A stretch of DNA of 7,531 nt, from contig CAMDJU010000131.1 in assembly GCA_945900695.1 (NCBI GenBank), positions 1 through 7,531 on the forward strand, written 5' to 3'. This document shows, in pieces, positions 1 to 6,707 of this stretch (within the stretch, counting starts at the first letter, position 1; each line of letters begins with the position of its first letter). Both the position numbers and the translations under genes were made by a program. The DNA comes from Bordetella parapertussis. Its GTDB lineage: Bacteria; Pseudomonadota; Gammaproteobacteria; Burkholderiales; Burkholderiaceae_C. A model generated the notes under the pieces. That model saw only the letters and a program-made list of their open reading frames with translations. It was not told the DNA's origin and did not search any database.

Positions 1-1037
1 CCACCCATGGCCGAGGCGGCCCCGGCGGCGTCCGGAAACGGGCCCACGGCACCGGTTTGTCCAATTGGTTGATGCACCCCATGGGCCAGCATGATCAACA
101 TGAAAGGCAAGATCAGACCGGGCACACCGGTGGCTGGGAAATGCGCGCATATGAACAGGGAGATGCCACCGCTGAGGGTCATGCCACCGGCCACCCAGAT
201 GGTTTTGCGCAAGCCCCAGCGTGCCAACCAGCGGCGGCACACCCAAGTGCCCACGATGTACGACGAAGTGGAGCAAAGCAAAATCAAGCCGTATTCCAAG
301 TTGCTCAAACCCATCACATGGATGAACACAAATGAAGACGAGGCCAAATAGGTGAACAAATAGCCATAGGTGCACATGGACAACAAGGTATAGGCGCGAA
401 AACTGGGGTTGGACAAAAAGCGAACCCAATTGCCGCTGAGCACCCGCCATTGCAAGGCCGTGGGGTCTGGGGTGTGCAGGCTTTCTTGAAATTTTCCCCA
501 TACCAGGGCGCAGGTGAGGGCGCCGTAAATCACCAACACCACCAGGGCTGAGCGCCAGCCGCTGTACGCCGCCAGCCAGCCGCCCAATGGGGCGCTCAGG
601 CACAAAATAAAACCAAGCCCGGTGAACGCTTTGGACATCAAGCGCGCGCCCTCGCCAGGGCTGAAACTGTCGCGCACGATGGCGCGGGCACACATCACCA
701 CCGAGCCCATGGCCGCACCTTGCAGGGTGCGCCACAGGATCAACTGCTCAATGGACGGCGCCAAGGTGCAAAAAACCGCAGCCAAGGTGAAAGCCGACAA
801 ACCACACAACAGCACAGGACGCCGACCCCAGCGGTCGGACAAAGGGCCCCAAAACAATTGTGAAACCCCAAACGCCAGCAGCATCCCGGTCAAGGTGAGC
901 TGGGCTTGCGACATGCTGGCGTTCAAGTCCAGCTTCAAGGTGGGCAAGGCCGGCAGGTACAGGTCGGTGCTGATGGGCATGGTGCCCACCAACAGCGACA
1001 ACAAGGCGATGAGCAGGGGTTCGCTCATGCGCTTCAT
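1..1037 (-). CDS. Bcr/CflA-family multidrug efflux MFS transporter (C-terminus cut by window edge)
   Basis: Inner-membrane proton-driven drug exporter of the major facilitator superfamily, drug:H+ antiporter-1 Bcr/CflA branch. The frame is open from the ATG at 1037 to the left edge, giving about 345 residues of a family that is usually near 400, so roughly the last two helices are missing. Visible marks are the TM1 signature STDLYLPALP (residues 23-32), MFS motif A GPLSDRWGRRPVLL (64-77), the RTLQGA...ARAIVRD stretch (103-123) typical of this branch, a cytoplasmic break near 190-200, and a GAVGPFPDAAGAASA segment at the end that matches the conserved late region of Bcr/CflA proteins. The start lies 1 bp after the mutL stop (TGA-C-ATG); a second in-frame ATG at 1028 is an alternative. 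No strong ribosome binding site is seen, so translation is probably coupled to mutL. The substrate cannot be told from sequence; the family includes bicyclomycin and chloramphenicol exporters. Confidence 0.9.
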   Translation of the reverse strand, partial: MKRMSEPLLIALLSLLVGTMPISTDLYLPALPTLKLDLNASMSQAQLTLTGMLLAFGVSQLFWGPLSDRWGRRPVLLCGLSAFTLAAVFCTLAPSIEQLILWRTLQGAAMGSVVMCARAIVRDSFSPGEGARLMSKAFTGLGFILCLSAPLGGWLAAYSGWRSALVVLVIYGALTCALVWGKFQESLHTPDPTALQWRVLSGNWVRFLSNPSFRAYTLLSMCTYGYLFTYLASSSFVFIHVMGLSNLEYGLILLCSTSSYIVGTWVCRRWLARWGLRKTIWVAGGMTLSGGISLFICAHFPATGVPGLILPFMLIMLAHGVHQPIGQTGAVGPFPDAAGAASAMG

Positions 1038-1038
1038 G

Positions 1039-2922
1039 TCAGCGGCCCCGCATGAAAAGGGCATCCAACTCGGCCACGCTGATTTGGCGCCAGGTCGGCC
1101 GGCCGTGGTTGCACTGGTCGGCGCGCTCGGTGGCTTCCATTTGGCGCAGCAAGGCATTCATTTCGTCCAGGTTGAGGCGGCGGTTGGCGCGCACCGCGCT
1201 GTGGCAAGCCATGCTGGCCAAGGTTTCATTGCGGGCGCGCTCCAGCACTTGCGTGGCACCGTGGGATTGCAACTCTTCCAACACACTGCGCGCCAGGGCC
1301 ACAGCGTCACCCTGGGCCAAGGTGTTGGGCACGCTGCGCACCGCCAAGGAGGTGGGCGAGAGCACCGACAGTTCCAGGCCCAATCGATGCAAGGCCTCGG
1401 GGTGGGCTTCGGCGCAGGCCACTTCTTGGGGCGAGGCTTGAAAAGATGCCGGGATGAGCAGCGCTTGGCACTCAATCCCTTGGCCATCCCATTGGCCTTT
1501 GAGCCGTTCATAGACCACCCGTTCATGGGCGGCATGCATGTCCACCACGATCAAGCCCAAGTTGTTCTCGGCCAAGATATAAATGCCTTGCAATTGGGCC
1601 AAGGCGCGGCCCAATGGCCAATCGGTGGGGGCTTGATCGGCCATCGGCGGGGGCGTGTCGATCGGTTGGGTGGGCGCGTCCATCGGTGCGAAAGATTCGC
1701 TCAGGCCGGTTGAGAGGGGGTGTATCTGGGGGGGTAAATGCAAGCCTTGGCCGGTAGGCGAGGGTTGCGGCTTGCCCCAAAGCACATCCAGCTCGGCAAC
1801 CCGGTGTCCGGTCGACCAGTCCAACCGCGCTTGCGGCCATGTGGCGGTGCGCAAGGGTGGGGATGGCGTGAATGCGGTAAGGGTCGGGGAGGGTGCTGCG
1901 CTTTGGCCCAATCGGGGCAAGGCCAGCGCGTTGTCCACGGCGGTGCGCACTGCTTGGTGGACTTCGCGGCTGTCGCGAAAGCGCACCTCAATTTTGGTCG
2001 GGTGCACGTTCACATCGACACGGGCAGGGTCGATGTCGATGAATAGCACATACACCGCTTGGCGTTGACCATGCAGCACATCGTCATAGGCACTGCGCAC
2101 GCCATGCCCAATGACTTTGTCGCGCACAAAGCGGCCGTTCACGTAGGCAAATTGCTGGTCGGGCCTGGCCCGCGCTGCATCGGGTGTGCCGGCAAAACCA
2201 TGCACCCGCAAAGGGCCAGCACTGTGGTTCACGGCAACGGCATCAGCCACAAAGGACTCGCCCAACACATCGCCCAAGCGCAGCGCAATCGCCTCTGGAC
2301 CGCTGTGGGCACGCCATTGCGCCAGGGTTTTTCCCTCGTGCCAGATGGAAAAGCCCACATCCGGCCTGGCCAGTGCATGGCGGCGCACGCTGTCGACGCA
2401 ATGGGCCAACTCGGTGGCATCGGTTTTGAGGAACTTGCGCCGAGCCGGGGTGTTGAAAAATAAATCCTGCACTTCGACCGTGGTGCCCACCTCGCGTGCC
2501 GCCGGGCTGAGCTCACCGGTGCGCGCTTGCAAGGTCATGGCATGGGCTTGGTGGGCGGTGCGGGAGGTCAGGGCCAGATCCGACACCGAGGCAATGGCCG
2601 CCAGGGCTTCGCCCCTGAAACCCATGGTCGACACCGATTCCAGGTCCTGCAAGTTGCTGATTTTGCTGGTGGCATGGCGTTTGAGTGCCACCGCCAGTTG
2701 CTCAGGGGCAATGCCGCAACCGTTGTCTTCGACGCTGATTAACCGAACACCACCGGCGCGCAAACGCACTTGGATGAGGCTGGCCCCGGCATCCAGTGCG
2801 TTGTCCAGCAGCTCGCGCAGCACCGACGCTGGGCGCTCTATCACCTCGCCAGCGGCGATTTGACTGATCAGTTCATCGGGAAGCTCGCGGATGGGTCGCG
2901 GCAGGAGAGGGGGATTTATCAC
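1039..2922 (-). CDS. mutL: DNA mismatch repair protein MutL with endonuclease motif
   Basis: Matchmaker ATPase of methyl-independent mismatch repair, 627 aa. The N-terminal GHKL ATPase shows the general-base Glu37 and Mg-binding Asn41 in RELLDNALDAGA, the DNGCG loop (66-70), TSK (85-87), GFRGEAL (101-107), and the transducer motif VDVNVHPTK ending in Lys310. A Pro/Ser-rich linker covers about 335-435. The C-terminal domain has DMHAAHERVVYE (461-472), fitting the DQHA(X)2E(X)4E endonuclease motif with Met in place of Gln, then ACHSAVRA (572-579), CNHGRP (604-609) and a final FMR (623-625). This predicts a nicking MutL, as expected for bacteria lacking MutH. QALLIP (486-491) resembles the beta-clamp-binding motif of endonuclease MutLs. 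The start is GTG at 2922: the ATG at 2930 is out of frame, and no later in-frame ATG precedes the ATPase motifs. It is transcribed with the downstream MFS gene and divergent from dedA. Confidence 0.97.
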   Translation of the reverse strand: MINPPLLPRPIRELPDELISQIAAGEVIERPASVLRELLDNALDAGASLIQVRLRAGGVRLISVEDNGCGIAPEQLAVALKRHATSKISNLQDLESVSTMGFRGEALAAIASVSDLALTSRTAHQAHAMTLQARTGELSPAAREVGTTVEVQDLFFNTPARRKFLKTDATELAHCVDSVRRHALARPDVGFSIWHEGKTLAQWRAHSGPEAIALRLGDVLGESFVADAVAVNHSAGPLRVHGFAGTPDAARARPDQQFAYVNGRFVRDKVIGHGVRSAYDDVLHGQRQAVYVLFIDIDPARVDVNVHPTKIEVRFRDSREVHQAVRTAVDNALALPRLGQSAAPSPTLTAFTPSPPLRTATWPQARLDWSTGHRVAELDVLWGKPQPSPTGQGLHLPPQIHPLSTGLSESFAPMDAPTQPIDTPPPMADQAPTDWPLGRALAQLQGIYILAENNLGLIVVDMHAAHERVVYERLKGQWDGQGIECQALLIPASFQASPQEVACAEAHPEALHRLGLELSVLSPTSLAVRSVPNTLAQGDAVALARSVLEELQSHGATQVLERARNETLASMACHSAVRANRRLNLDEMNALLRQMEATERADQCNHGRPTWRQISVAELDALFMRGR

Positions 2923-2930
2923 TGAAGCAT
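2919..2930 (-). other. Three-codon ORF overlapping the mutL start
   Basis: On the minus strand the sequence ATG CTT CAG TGA encodes Met-Leu-Gln and stops at 2921-2919, overlapping the GTG start of mutL (2922-2920) in a GTGA arrangement. No Shine-Dalgarno sequence precedes either start. Such a layout can support termination-reinitiation, but a 12-bp ORF can arise by chance, so function is speculative. Confidence 0.3.
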
Positions 2931-2972
2931 TTTAGGGCTGGCGCTGCAACGATAATTGCGCAAAGGATGGCC
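2923..2972. promoter_or_regulatory. Divergent mutL/dedA control region
   Basis: This 50-bp gap must hold the start signals of both genes unless promoters lie inside the opposite coding regions. On the plus strand GATAAT (2951-2956) is a possible -10 for dedA, but no good -35 lies 16-18 bp upstream. The predicted transcript start would fall at the Shine-Dalgarno sequence, leaving almost no leader. On the minus strand TAAAAT (2934-2929) is a possible -10 for mutL and would place the transcript start on or next to the GTG codon. A perfect 8-bp palindrome TTGCGCAA lies at 2956-2963. The promoter calls rest on single hexamers only. Confidence 0.35.
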
Positions 2973-3611
2973 ATGGAACTGATAGCTCTTTTAATCGACT
3001 TTGTGTTGCACGTTGACCGATACATTGGGGAATTTGTGCAAAGCCACGGGGCTTGGGTTTATGCCTTGTTGTTTGCCATTGTTTTTGTCGAAACCGGCGT
3101 GGTGCTGATGCCGTTTTTGCCCGGCGACTCCTTGCTCTTCATCACTGGTGCCATGTGTGGTGCCGGCTTGATGGATTTACCTTTGGCCATGGGGGTCTTG
3201 CTGGTCGCCGCCATCTTGGGCGATCAGTGCAATTACCTGATAGGTCAGCGCGTGGGTGTGCGCGTGTTCTCTTGGAACAACCGCTGGTTCAACCGCCGCG
3301 CCTTTGACCAGGCCCATGCTTTTTACCAGCGATATGGCCCCATCACCTTGGTGCTGGCGCGATTCATGCCTTTTGTGCGCACCTTTGCCCCTTTTGTGGC
3401 TGGGGTGGCAGAGATGGAGCGCACCCGCTTCACCCTGTTCAATGTGGTGGGGGCCTTGATTTGGGTGGTGGGCTTGTGCGGCGCCGGTTTTTTGTTTGGC
3501 AACCTGGAGGTGGTGCGCAAAAACCTGCAAATCATCATTTGGGCCTTGATCTTGGTGCCAGGTTTGGTGGCCATTGTGGGTGCATACAAGGCCTCGCGCA
3601 CGGCCCCTTGA
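2973..3611 (+). CDS. dedA: DedA-family inner-membrane protein (VTT/SNARE-associated domain)
   Basis: Polytopic inner-membrane protein of the DedA superfamily, implicated in undecaprenyl-phosphate or phospholipid handling, proton-motive force and envelope integrity. The 212-aa product aligns by eye along its length with E. coli DedA (about 219 aa), beginning MELIALLIDFVLHVD against MDLIYFLIDFILHID. Conserved features are Glu40 in the VETG segment, PFLPGDSLLF with Asp52 (47-56), and the VLARFMPFVRTFAPFVAG block (127-144) with Arg130 and Arg136. These correspond to the acidic and arginine residues found essential in the E. coli homologue YqjA. I chose ATG 2973 because AAAGGA (2962-2967) sits 5 bp upstream and because the E. 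coli protein begins there; ATG 2967 would overlap that ribosome binding site. It is alone on its strand, divergent from mutL and convergent with the oxidoreductase gene. Confidence 0.93.
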   Translation: MELIALLIDFVLHVDRYIGEFVQSHGAWVYALLFAIVFVETGVVLMPFLPGDSLLFITGAMCGAGLMDLPLAMGVLLVAAILGDQCNYLIGQRVGVRVFSWNNRWFNRRAFDQAHAFYQRYGPITLVLARFMPFVRTFAPFVAGVAEMERTRFTLFNVVGALIWVVGLCGAGFLFGNLEVVRKNLQIIIWALILVPGLVAIVGAYKASRTAP

Positions 3612-3643
3612 AAACCCCCGCTGGGCGCAGCGATGGCCCAGCG
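3611..3643 (-). terminator. Hairpin between convergent dedA and oxidoreductase genes
   Basis: A perfect 8-bp inverted repeat, CGCTGGGC (3619-3626) and GCCCAGCG (3636-3643), encloses a 9-nt loop. Read on the minus strand, the stem is followed by GGGG and then TTTT (3614-3611), a weak U tract just beyond the oxidoreductase stop codon. The hairpin most likely ends the minus-strand operon. On the plus strand it follows dedA but has no T-run after it, so it is a poor intrinsic terminator in that direction. Confidence 0.5.
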
Positions 3644-3661
3644 AGGTCAAGCGGCGGTCGA

Positions 3662-4636
3662 TCAGATGTCGATCACCACATTGCCAATGTCACGCCCTGC
3701 TTCCACGCATTCGTGTGCGGCCACGATGTGGTCCAGCGAAAAGCGCGGTCCAATGCCATGCACCAGCTTTTTGTGGCTCAACAAGTCATTGAGGTCCGCC
3801 AGTGAGCGTGCCCGGTCCGCAGCGTTGAGCTCGTAGACGATGAAAAACTTCAACTGGTACGCATTGATCAACAAGGACCGAAAGCTCAAGGGGGTCTCGG
3901 CGGCGTTTGATCCGTAACAAATCAACTGACCTTCTGGCGCCAGCACACCCTGGGGCAGCCATGTGGCGGTGGTGGAGAAATCCATGTCGATGATGGCGTC
4001 CACGCCTTTGCCATTGGTCAGGCTTTTGACGCGCTCAGGCACCGACTCGGTTTTGTAATTGATCCAATCCTTCACGCCCACGCTGATGGCGTGGTCGGCC
4101 TTGGCCTGCGAGCCCGCGGTGCCGATCACCCGGCCCCCAGCCAGCATCACCATTTGTGACACATAGTGGCCCACGGCCGAGGGTGCGCCAGTGACCAATA
4201 CAGTTTTGCCGTTCAGGTCACCGGCCAAATGCACGGCTTGGATGGCGGTCAAGCCCGGTATGCCCATGCAGGCCCCAGCGGCAAAGTCGGTGCCATCGGG
4301 CAAAAGATGGGCTTGGGCTTGGGGCAGCACGATGTACTGCGCAGCGGTTCCAAAAGGGCGTTTGTATTGGGCGTTCCATGTCCACACGCGTTGGCCCATG
4401 CGGCTGGCGTCCACGCCTGCACCGACTTGATCGATCACACCGGCACCATCGCTGTGGGGGATGTAACGCTCGCCCACCAATGGGCGTCCTTTGCGGTTTT
4501 TCACATCCGACGGGTTGACGCCTGAAGTTTTCAACAGCACCCGCACTTCGCCGGGGCCGGCTTGCGGGGTGGGCATGTCGTCAACGACCAACACGTCTTT
4601 GGCGTCGCCATTGTGGGTGTACCAGGCTGCTTTCAT
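3662..4636 (-). CDS. Zinc-independent MDR oxidoreductase, NADPH:quinone reductase-like
   Basis: Medium-chain dehydrogenase/reductase of the zeta-crystallin/quinone oxidoreductase type, 324 aa, probably a cytosolic NAD(P)H-dependent reductase. The N-terminal GroES-like domain includes KTSGVNPSDVKNRKG (36-50) and HSDGAG (61-66). The Rossmann fold follows, with VLVTGAPSAVGHYVSQ (146-161) as the nucleotide-binding loop. No acidic residue ends the second strand (IGTAGSQAKAD, 171-181), which fits NADP(H) preference. The cysteine ligands of the structural zinc in alcohol dehydrogenases are absent. I chose the start at 4636 because AAGGA lies 6 bp upstream and MKAAWY is the usual family N-terminus. 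An in-frame ATG at 4705 overlaps the amiC stop as TGATG and would add 23 unlikely residues. It is probably cotranscribed with amiC. Substrate is unknown; quinone reductase or enone reductase are both possible. Confidence 0.88.
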   Translation of the reverse strand: MKAAWYTHNGDAKDVLVVDDMPTPQAGPGEVRVLLKTSGVNPSDVKNRKGRPLVGERYIPHSDGAGVIDQVGAGVDASRMGQRVWTWNAQYKRPFGTAAQYIVLPQAQAHLLPDGTDFAAGACMGIPGLTAIQAVHLAGDLNGKTVLVTGAPSAVGHYVSQMVMLAGGRVIGTAGSQAKADHAISVGVKDWINYKTESVPERVKSLTNGKGVDAIIDMDFSTTATWLPQGVLAPEGQLICYGSNAAETPLSFRSLLINAYQLKFFIVYELNAADRARSLADLNDLLSHKKLVHGIGPRFSLDHIVAAHECVEAGRDIGNVVIDI

Positions 4637-4704
4637 GGGGGATCCTTCGGGGTCAGGTTGTGGGTAAAAGGGAGCCATTGTGCGGGACACGCCCGCGCCT
4701 TGCA
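4637..4704 (-). other. Short spacer between amiC and the oxidoreductase gene
   Basis: This spacer holds the ribosome binding site AAGGA for the oxidoreductase gene. It also holds a small GCGGG/CCCGC inverted repeat (4682-4696) with a 5-nt loop, not followed by a T tract. I see no convincing promoter, so read-through from amiC is the simplest reading. Confidence 0.4.
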
Positions 4705-6210
4705 TCAGACCATGCGGTTGCGGGCCAAAGGTGGGTTGCGCTGAAAGTAGCGCTCGATGCTGCGCATCAAGGCTTCGGCCAGTTGTTCTTGATAAGCCTC
4801 GCTGGCCAAGCGCAGCTCTTCTTCGGGGTGGCTGATGAAACCGGTTTCAATCAGCACGCTGGGGATGTCTGGGGCTTTGAGCACGGCAAACCCGGCTTGT
4901 TCTACCGTGGGCTTGTGCAACTTGATCAGTTGGCGCATCTGCCCCAACATTTCTTGGCCCAATTTCAAGCTGTCATTGATCTGGGCCGTGGTGCTCATGT
5001 CAAACAAAGCCTGTTGCACATGTGCGTCTTGGGTTTTGATGTTCAGGCCCCCAATCGCATCGGCACGGTTTTCTTGGCCCGCCATCCATTTGGCCGCGGC
5101 ACTCGTTGCAGCGCCTTGGCTCAGCGCGAACACACTGGCGCCGCGGGCTTGGGGGTTGAAAAAAGCATCGGCATGGATGCTGATGAACAAATCGGCCTGC
5201 ACCCGGCGGGCTTTTTGCACCCGCTGTTGCAAGGGGATGAAAAAGTCGGCTTCTCGGGTCAACATGGCGCGCATGGGCAAGATGCCTTGGCGTGTGCGCA
5301 CGCTGGCGCGGTTGATGCGGTCGCGCAAGCGCAAGGCGATTTGCAGCACCACGTCTTTTTCGCGGGTGCCACGCTGACCCACTGCGCCCGGGTCTTCGCC
5401 ACCATGGCCGGGGTCCAGCGCAACCACCACCCAGCGCAATGATTGCGGCGGCTCCTGAGCAGCCTCGGGGGACACAACAACCCCAGGTGGGCTTGGGCTG
5501 GTGCTGCCACCCTGGGTCATGGGGCTGGGCGAGACCCATCGTGGGTTGCTGGGGATGGGAGAAACGGTTTGGGGACCAGCGCTGGCCGTTGTGGTTTGCT
5601 CGGTCGGCGTGGGCTCGGGCTTTTTGCTGGTCGGTGCAGAGGGGGTGCCACTGACCCGCGGCTGAACCGATTGTTGGGCCATCCATTCACCCAAGGGGTC
5701 GGTGGTGCTGGCTTTGGGCGCGGCTTTTTCAAGTTCGGCGGCCTTGGGCATGCGCTCGGCGATCAAGGCTTCCAGCGGATCAGCGGCCTCAGTGGGGTAA
5801 AGGTCCAGCACCAACCGGTGTTGATATTGGGCTTGCCCCGATTTGATGGGCGCCAATTGAAAAACCTGGGGCTGCACCATGGTGCGCAAGTCCAGCACCA
5901 AGCGTACCGTGGTCGGGGTGAATTGGCCCACCCGAACACCGGTGATGTAGGGATCGTCAGAGCGCACTTTGCCCACCAATTCGCGCAGGGCCGGGTTGAG
6001 CTCAATGCCTTCGATGTCCACCGCCAAGCGGGGTGGGTTGGCCACGAACTGGGTTTGGGTGGACAAGGCGTTGTCCGATTCGATGGTCACCCGCGTGTAG
6101 TCTTTGGCCGGCCACACACGCACCGCCAAAATCGCTGCACCCCGCGCCAACTCGTGCAAGCCCAGGCTCAGCACCAAACTGCCCGCTTTGAGCACATGGC
6201 GCCGCTTCAT
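4705..6210 (-). CDS. amiC: N-acetylmuramoyl-L-alanine amidase AmiC, Tat-exported, AMIN + Amidase_3
   Basis: Periplasmic zinc amidase that cuts the bond between N-acetylmuramic acid and L-alanine and separates daughter cells, 501 aa. The N-terminus MKRRHVLKAG followed by a short hydrophobic stretch looks like a twin-arginine signal, as in E. coli AmiA and AmiC. An AMIN septal-targeting domain covers about 27-138, and a Pro/Ser/Thr-rich linker about 140-258. The Amidase_3 domain has DPGHGGEDPGA with His269, TREKD with Glu284, FISIHADAF with His346, and the catalytic Glu455 in VLIETGFISHPEEE. An insertion at about 364-412 (AAAKWMAGQENRADAIGG and after) matches the autoinhibitory helix region of AmiB/AmiC, which EnvC or NlpD relieves. 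The start at 6210 overlaps the tsaE stop by ATGA; the longer frame to 6336 would run inside tsaE and spoil the signal peptide. E. coli carries amiB at the equivalent locus, so symbol choice is a judgement. Confidence 0.94.
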   Translation of the reverse strand: MKRRHVLKAGSLVLSLGLHELARGAAILAVRVWPAKDYTRVTIESDNALSTQTQFVANPPRLAVDIEGIELNPALRELVGKVRSDDPYITGVRVGQFTPTTVRLVLDLRTMVQPQVFQLAPIKSGQAQYQHRLVLDLYPTEAADPLEALIAERMPKAAELEKAAPKASTTDPLGEWMAQQSVQPRVSGTPSAPTSKKPEPTPTEQTTTASAGPQTVSPIPSNPRWVSPSPMTQGGSTSPSPPGVVVSPEAAQEPPQSLRWVVVALDPGHGGEDPGAVGQRGTREKDVVLQIALRLRDRINRASVRTRQGILPMRAMLTREADFFIPLQQRVQKARRVQADLFISIHADAFFNPQARGASVFALSQGAATSAAAKWMAGQENRADAIGGLNIKTQDAHVQQALFDMSTTAQINDSLKLGQEMLGQMRQLIKLHKPTVEQAGFAVLKAPDIPSVLIETGFISHPEEELRLASEAYQEQLAEALMRSIERYFQRNPPLARNRMV

Positions 6211-6683
6211 GCCAACAAAGCCTCGCCACGCGAACTGAGCGCGCGCCAATCCACAGCGCGCGAGGTGTCGCCGGTCCATTGAATGTGCATGGCGACATCC
6301 GGTGCGGGCAGGGCTGGGCCGGCATTTTGGGGCCACTCACACAACTTCAGCCCCGGGGTGGCAAAGACATCGCGAAAGCCCGCGTCTTCCCATTCCTGCG
6401 GGTCGGTGAAGCGGTAGAAGTCGAAATGCCAAATGGCCAGCGCACCCGTGGCCAGTTCGGTGCTGTGCGGCTCGACCACCGCATAGGTCGGGCTTTTGAT
6501 GCGCCCCTGCACGCCCAAAGCCACCAACAGGTGGCGCACCCAGGTGGTTTTGCCGCTGCCCAACTCCCCGTGCAAGTGCACAATGGCGTCGCCCGCCACC
6601 GGCAATCGGCGCAAGCGATCGGCCATGCGTTGCGCACTGGCGATGGTGGCGGCCTCATCGGGCCATTGTTCAGTGTGAACCAT
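6207..6683 (-). CDS. tsaE: tRNA threonylcarbamoyladenosine biosynthesis ATPase TsaE
   Basis: Small P-loop ATPase that works with TsaB and TsaD in making t6A at position 37 of tRNAs reading ANN codons; cytosolic, 158 aa, the normal family length. Visible motifs are Walker A GELGSGKTT (39-47), SPTYAVVEPH (64-73), the HFDFYR strand (86-91) with Asp88, the EDAGFRDVF segment (99-107), and the CEWPQNA segment (115-121), where E. coli-type proteins have the conserved Glu-Trp pair. ATG 6683 is chosen because the protein then starts just ahead of the usual TsaE N-terminal strand and does not run into the divergent queG. The much longer open frame upstream (to 7232) is antisense to queG. No good ribosome binding site is seen. 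The stop overlaps the amiC start (ATGA), which suggests translational coupling. Confidence 0.95.
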   Translation of the reverse strand: MVHTEQWPDEAATIASAQRMADRLRRLPVAGDAIVHLHGELGSGKTTWVRHLLVALGVQGRIKSPTYAVVEPHSTELATGALAIWHFDFYRFTDPQEWEDAGFRDVFATPGLKLCEWPQNAGPALPAPDVAMHIQWTGDTSRAVDWRALSSRGEALLA

Positions 6684-6707
6684 TCCGGAGTTAATCAAGG
6701 GGCAGGG
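6684..6707. promoter_or_regulatory. Short divergent region between tsaE and queG
   Basis: Only about 24 bp separates the two start codons, so at least one promoter must lie in the opposite gene. On the plus strand a weak TTGTTC (6666-6671), 18-bp spacer, GTTAAT (6690-6695) pair could serve queG, but it would leave almost no leader. AAGGGG (6697-6702) is a good ribosome binding site for queG. Nothing convincing was found for tsaE. Confidence 0.3.

Noticed and set aside
622..1713. 363-codon open frame on the plus strand
   Set aside because: It is antisense to both the MFS gene and the mutL C-terminus, which carry clear family motifs. Its product is low-complexity and Gly/Gln/His-rich, as expected for a shadow frame in GC-rich DNA.
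2967..2972. ATG two codons upstream as the dedA start
   Set aside because: It overlaps the AAAGGA ribosome binding site. The second ATG has proper spacing and matches the E. coli DedA N-terminus.
4681..4697. Small GC-rich inverted repeat after amiC as a terminator
   Set aside because: The stem is only 5 bp with no T tract on either strand, and a same-strand gene follows closely.
5460..5760. Pro/Ser/Thr-rich low-complexity stretch as a possible separate gene or repeat
   Set aside because: It is the in-frame linker between the AMIN and amidase domains of AmiC, a normal feature of the family.
4660..6282. Two long plus-strand open frames (4660-5442 and 5443-6282)
   Set aside because: Both are antisense to amiC, which has an intact catalytic domain and signal peptide. 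They show no recognisable motif.
6211..6336. Upstream extension of the amiC frame to an ATG at 6336
   Set aside because: It lies inside tsaE and would bury the twin-arginine signal 42 residues into the protein. The ATGA overlap start is far better.
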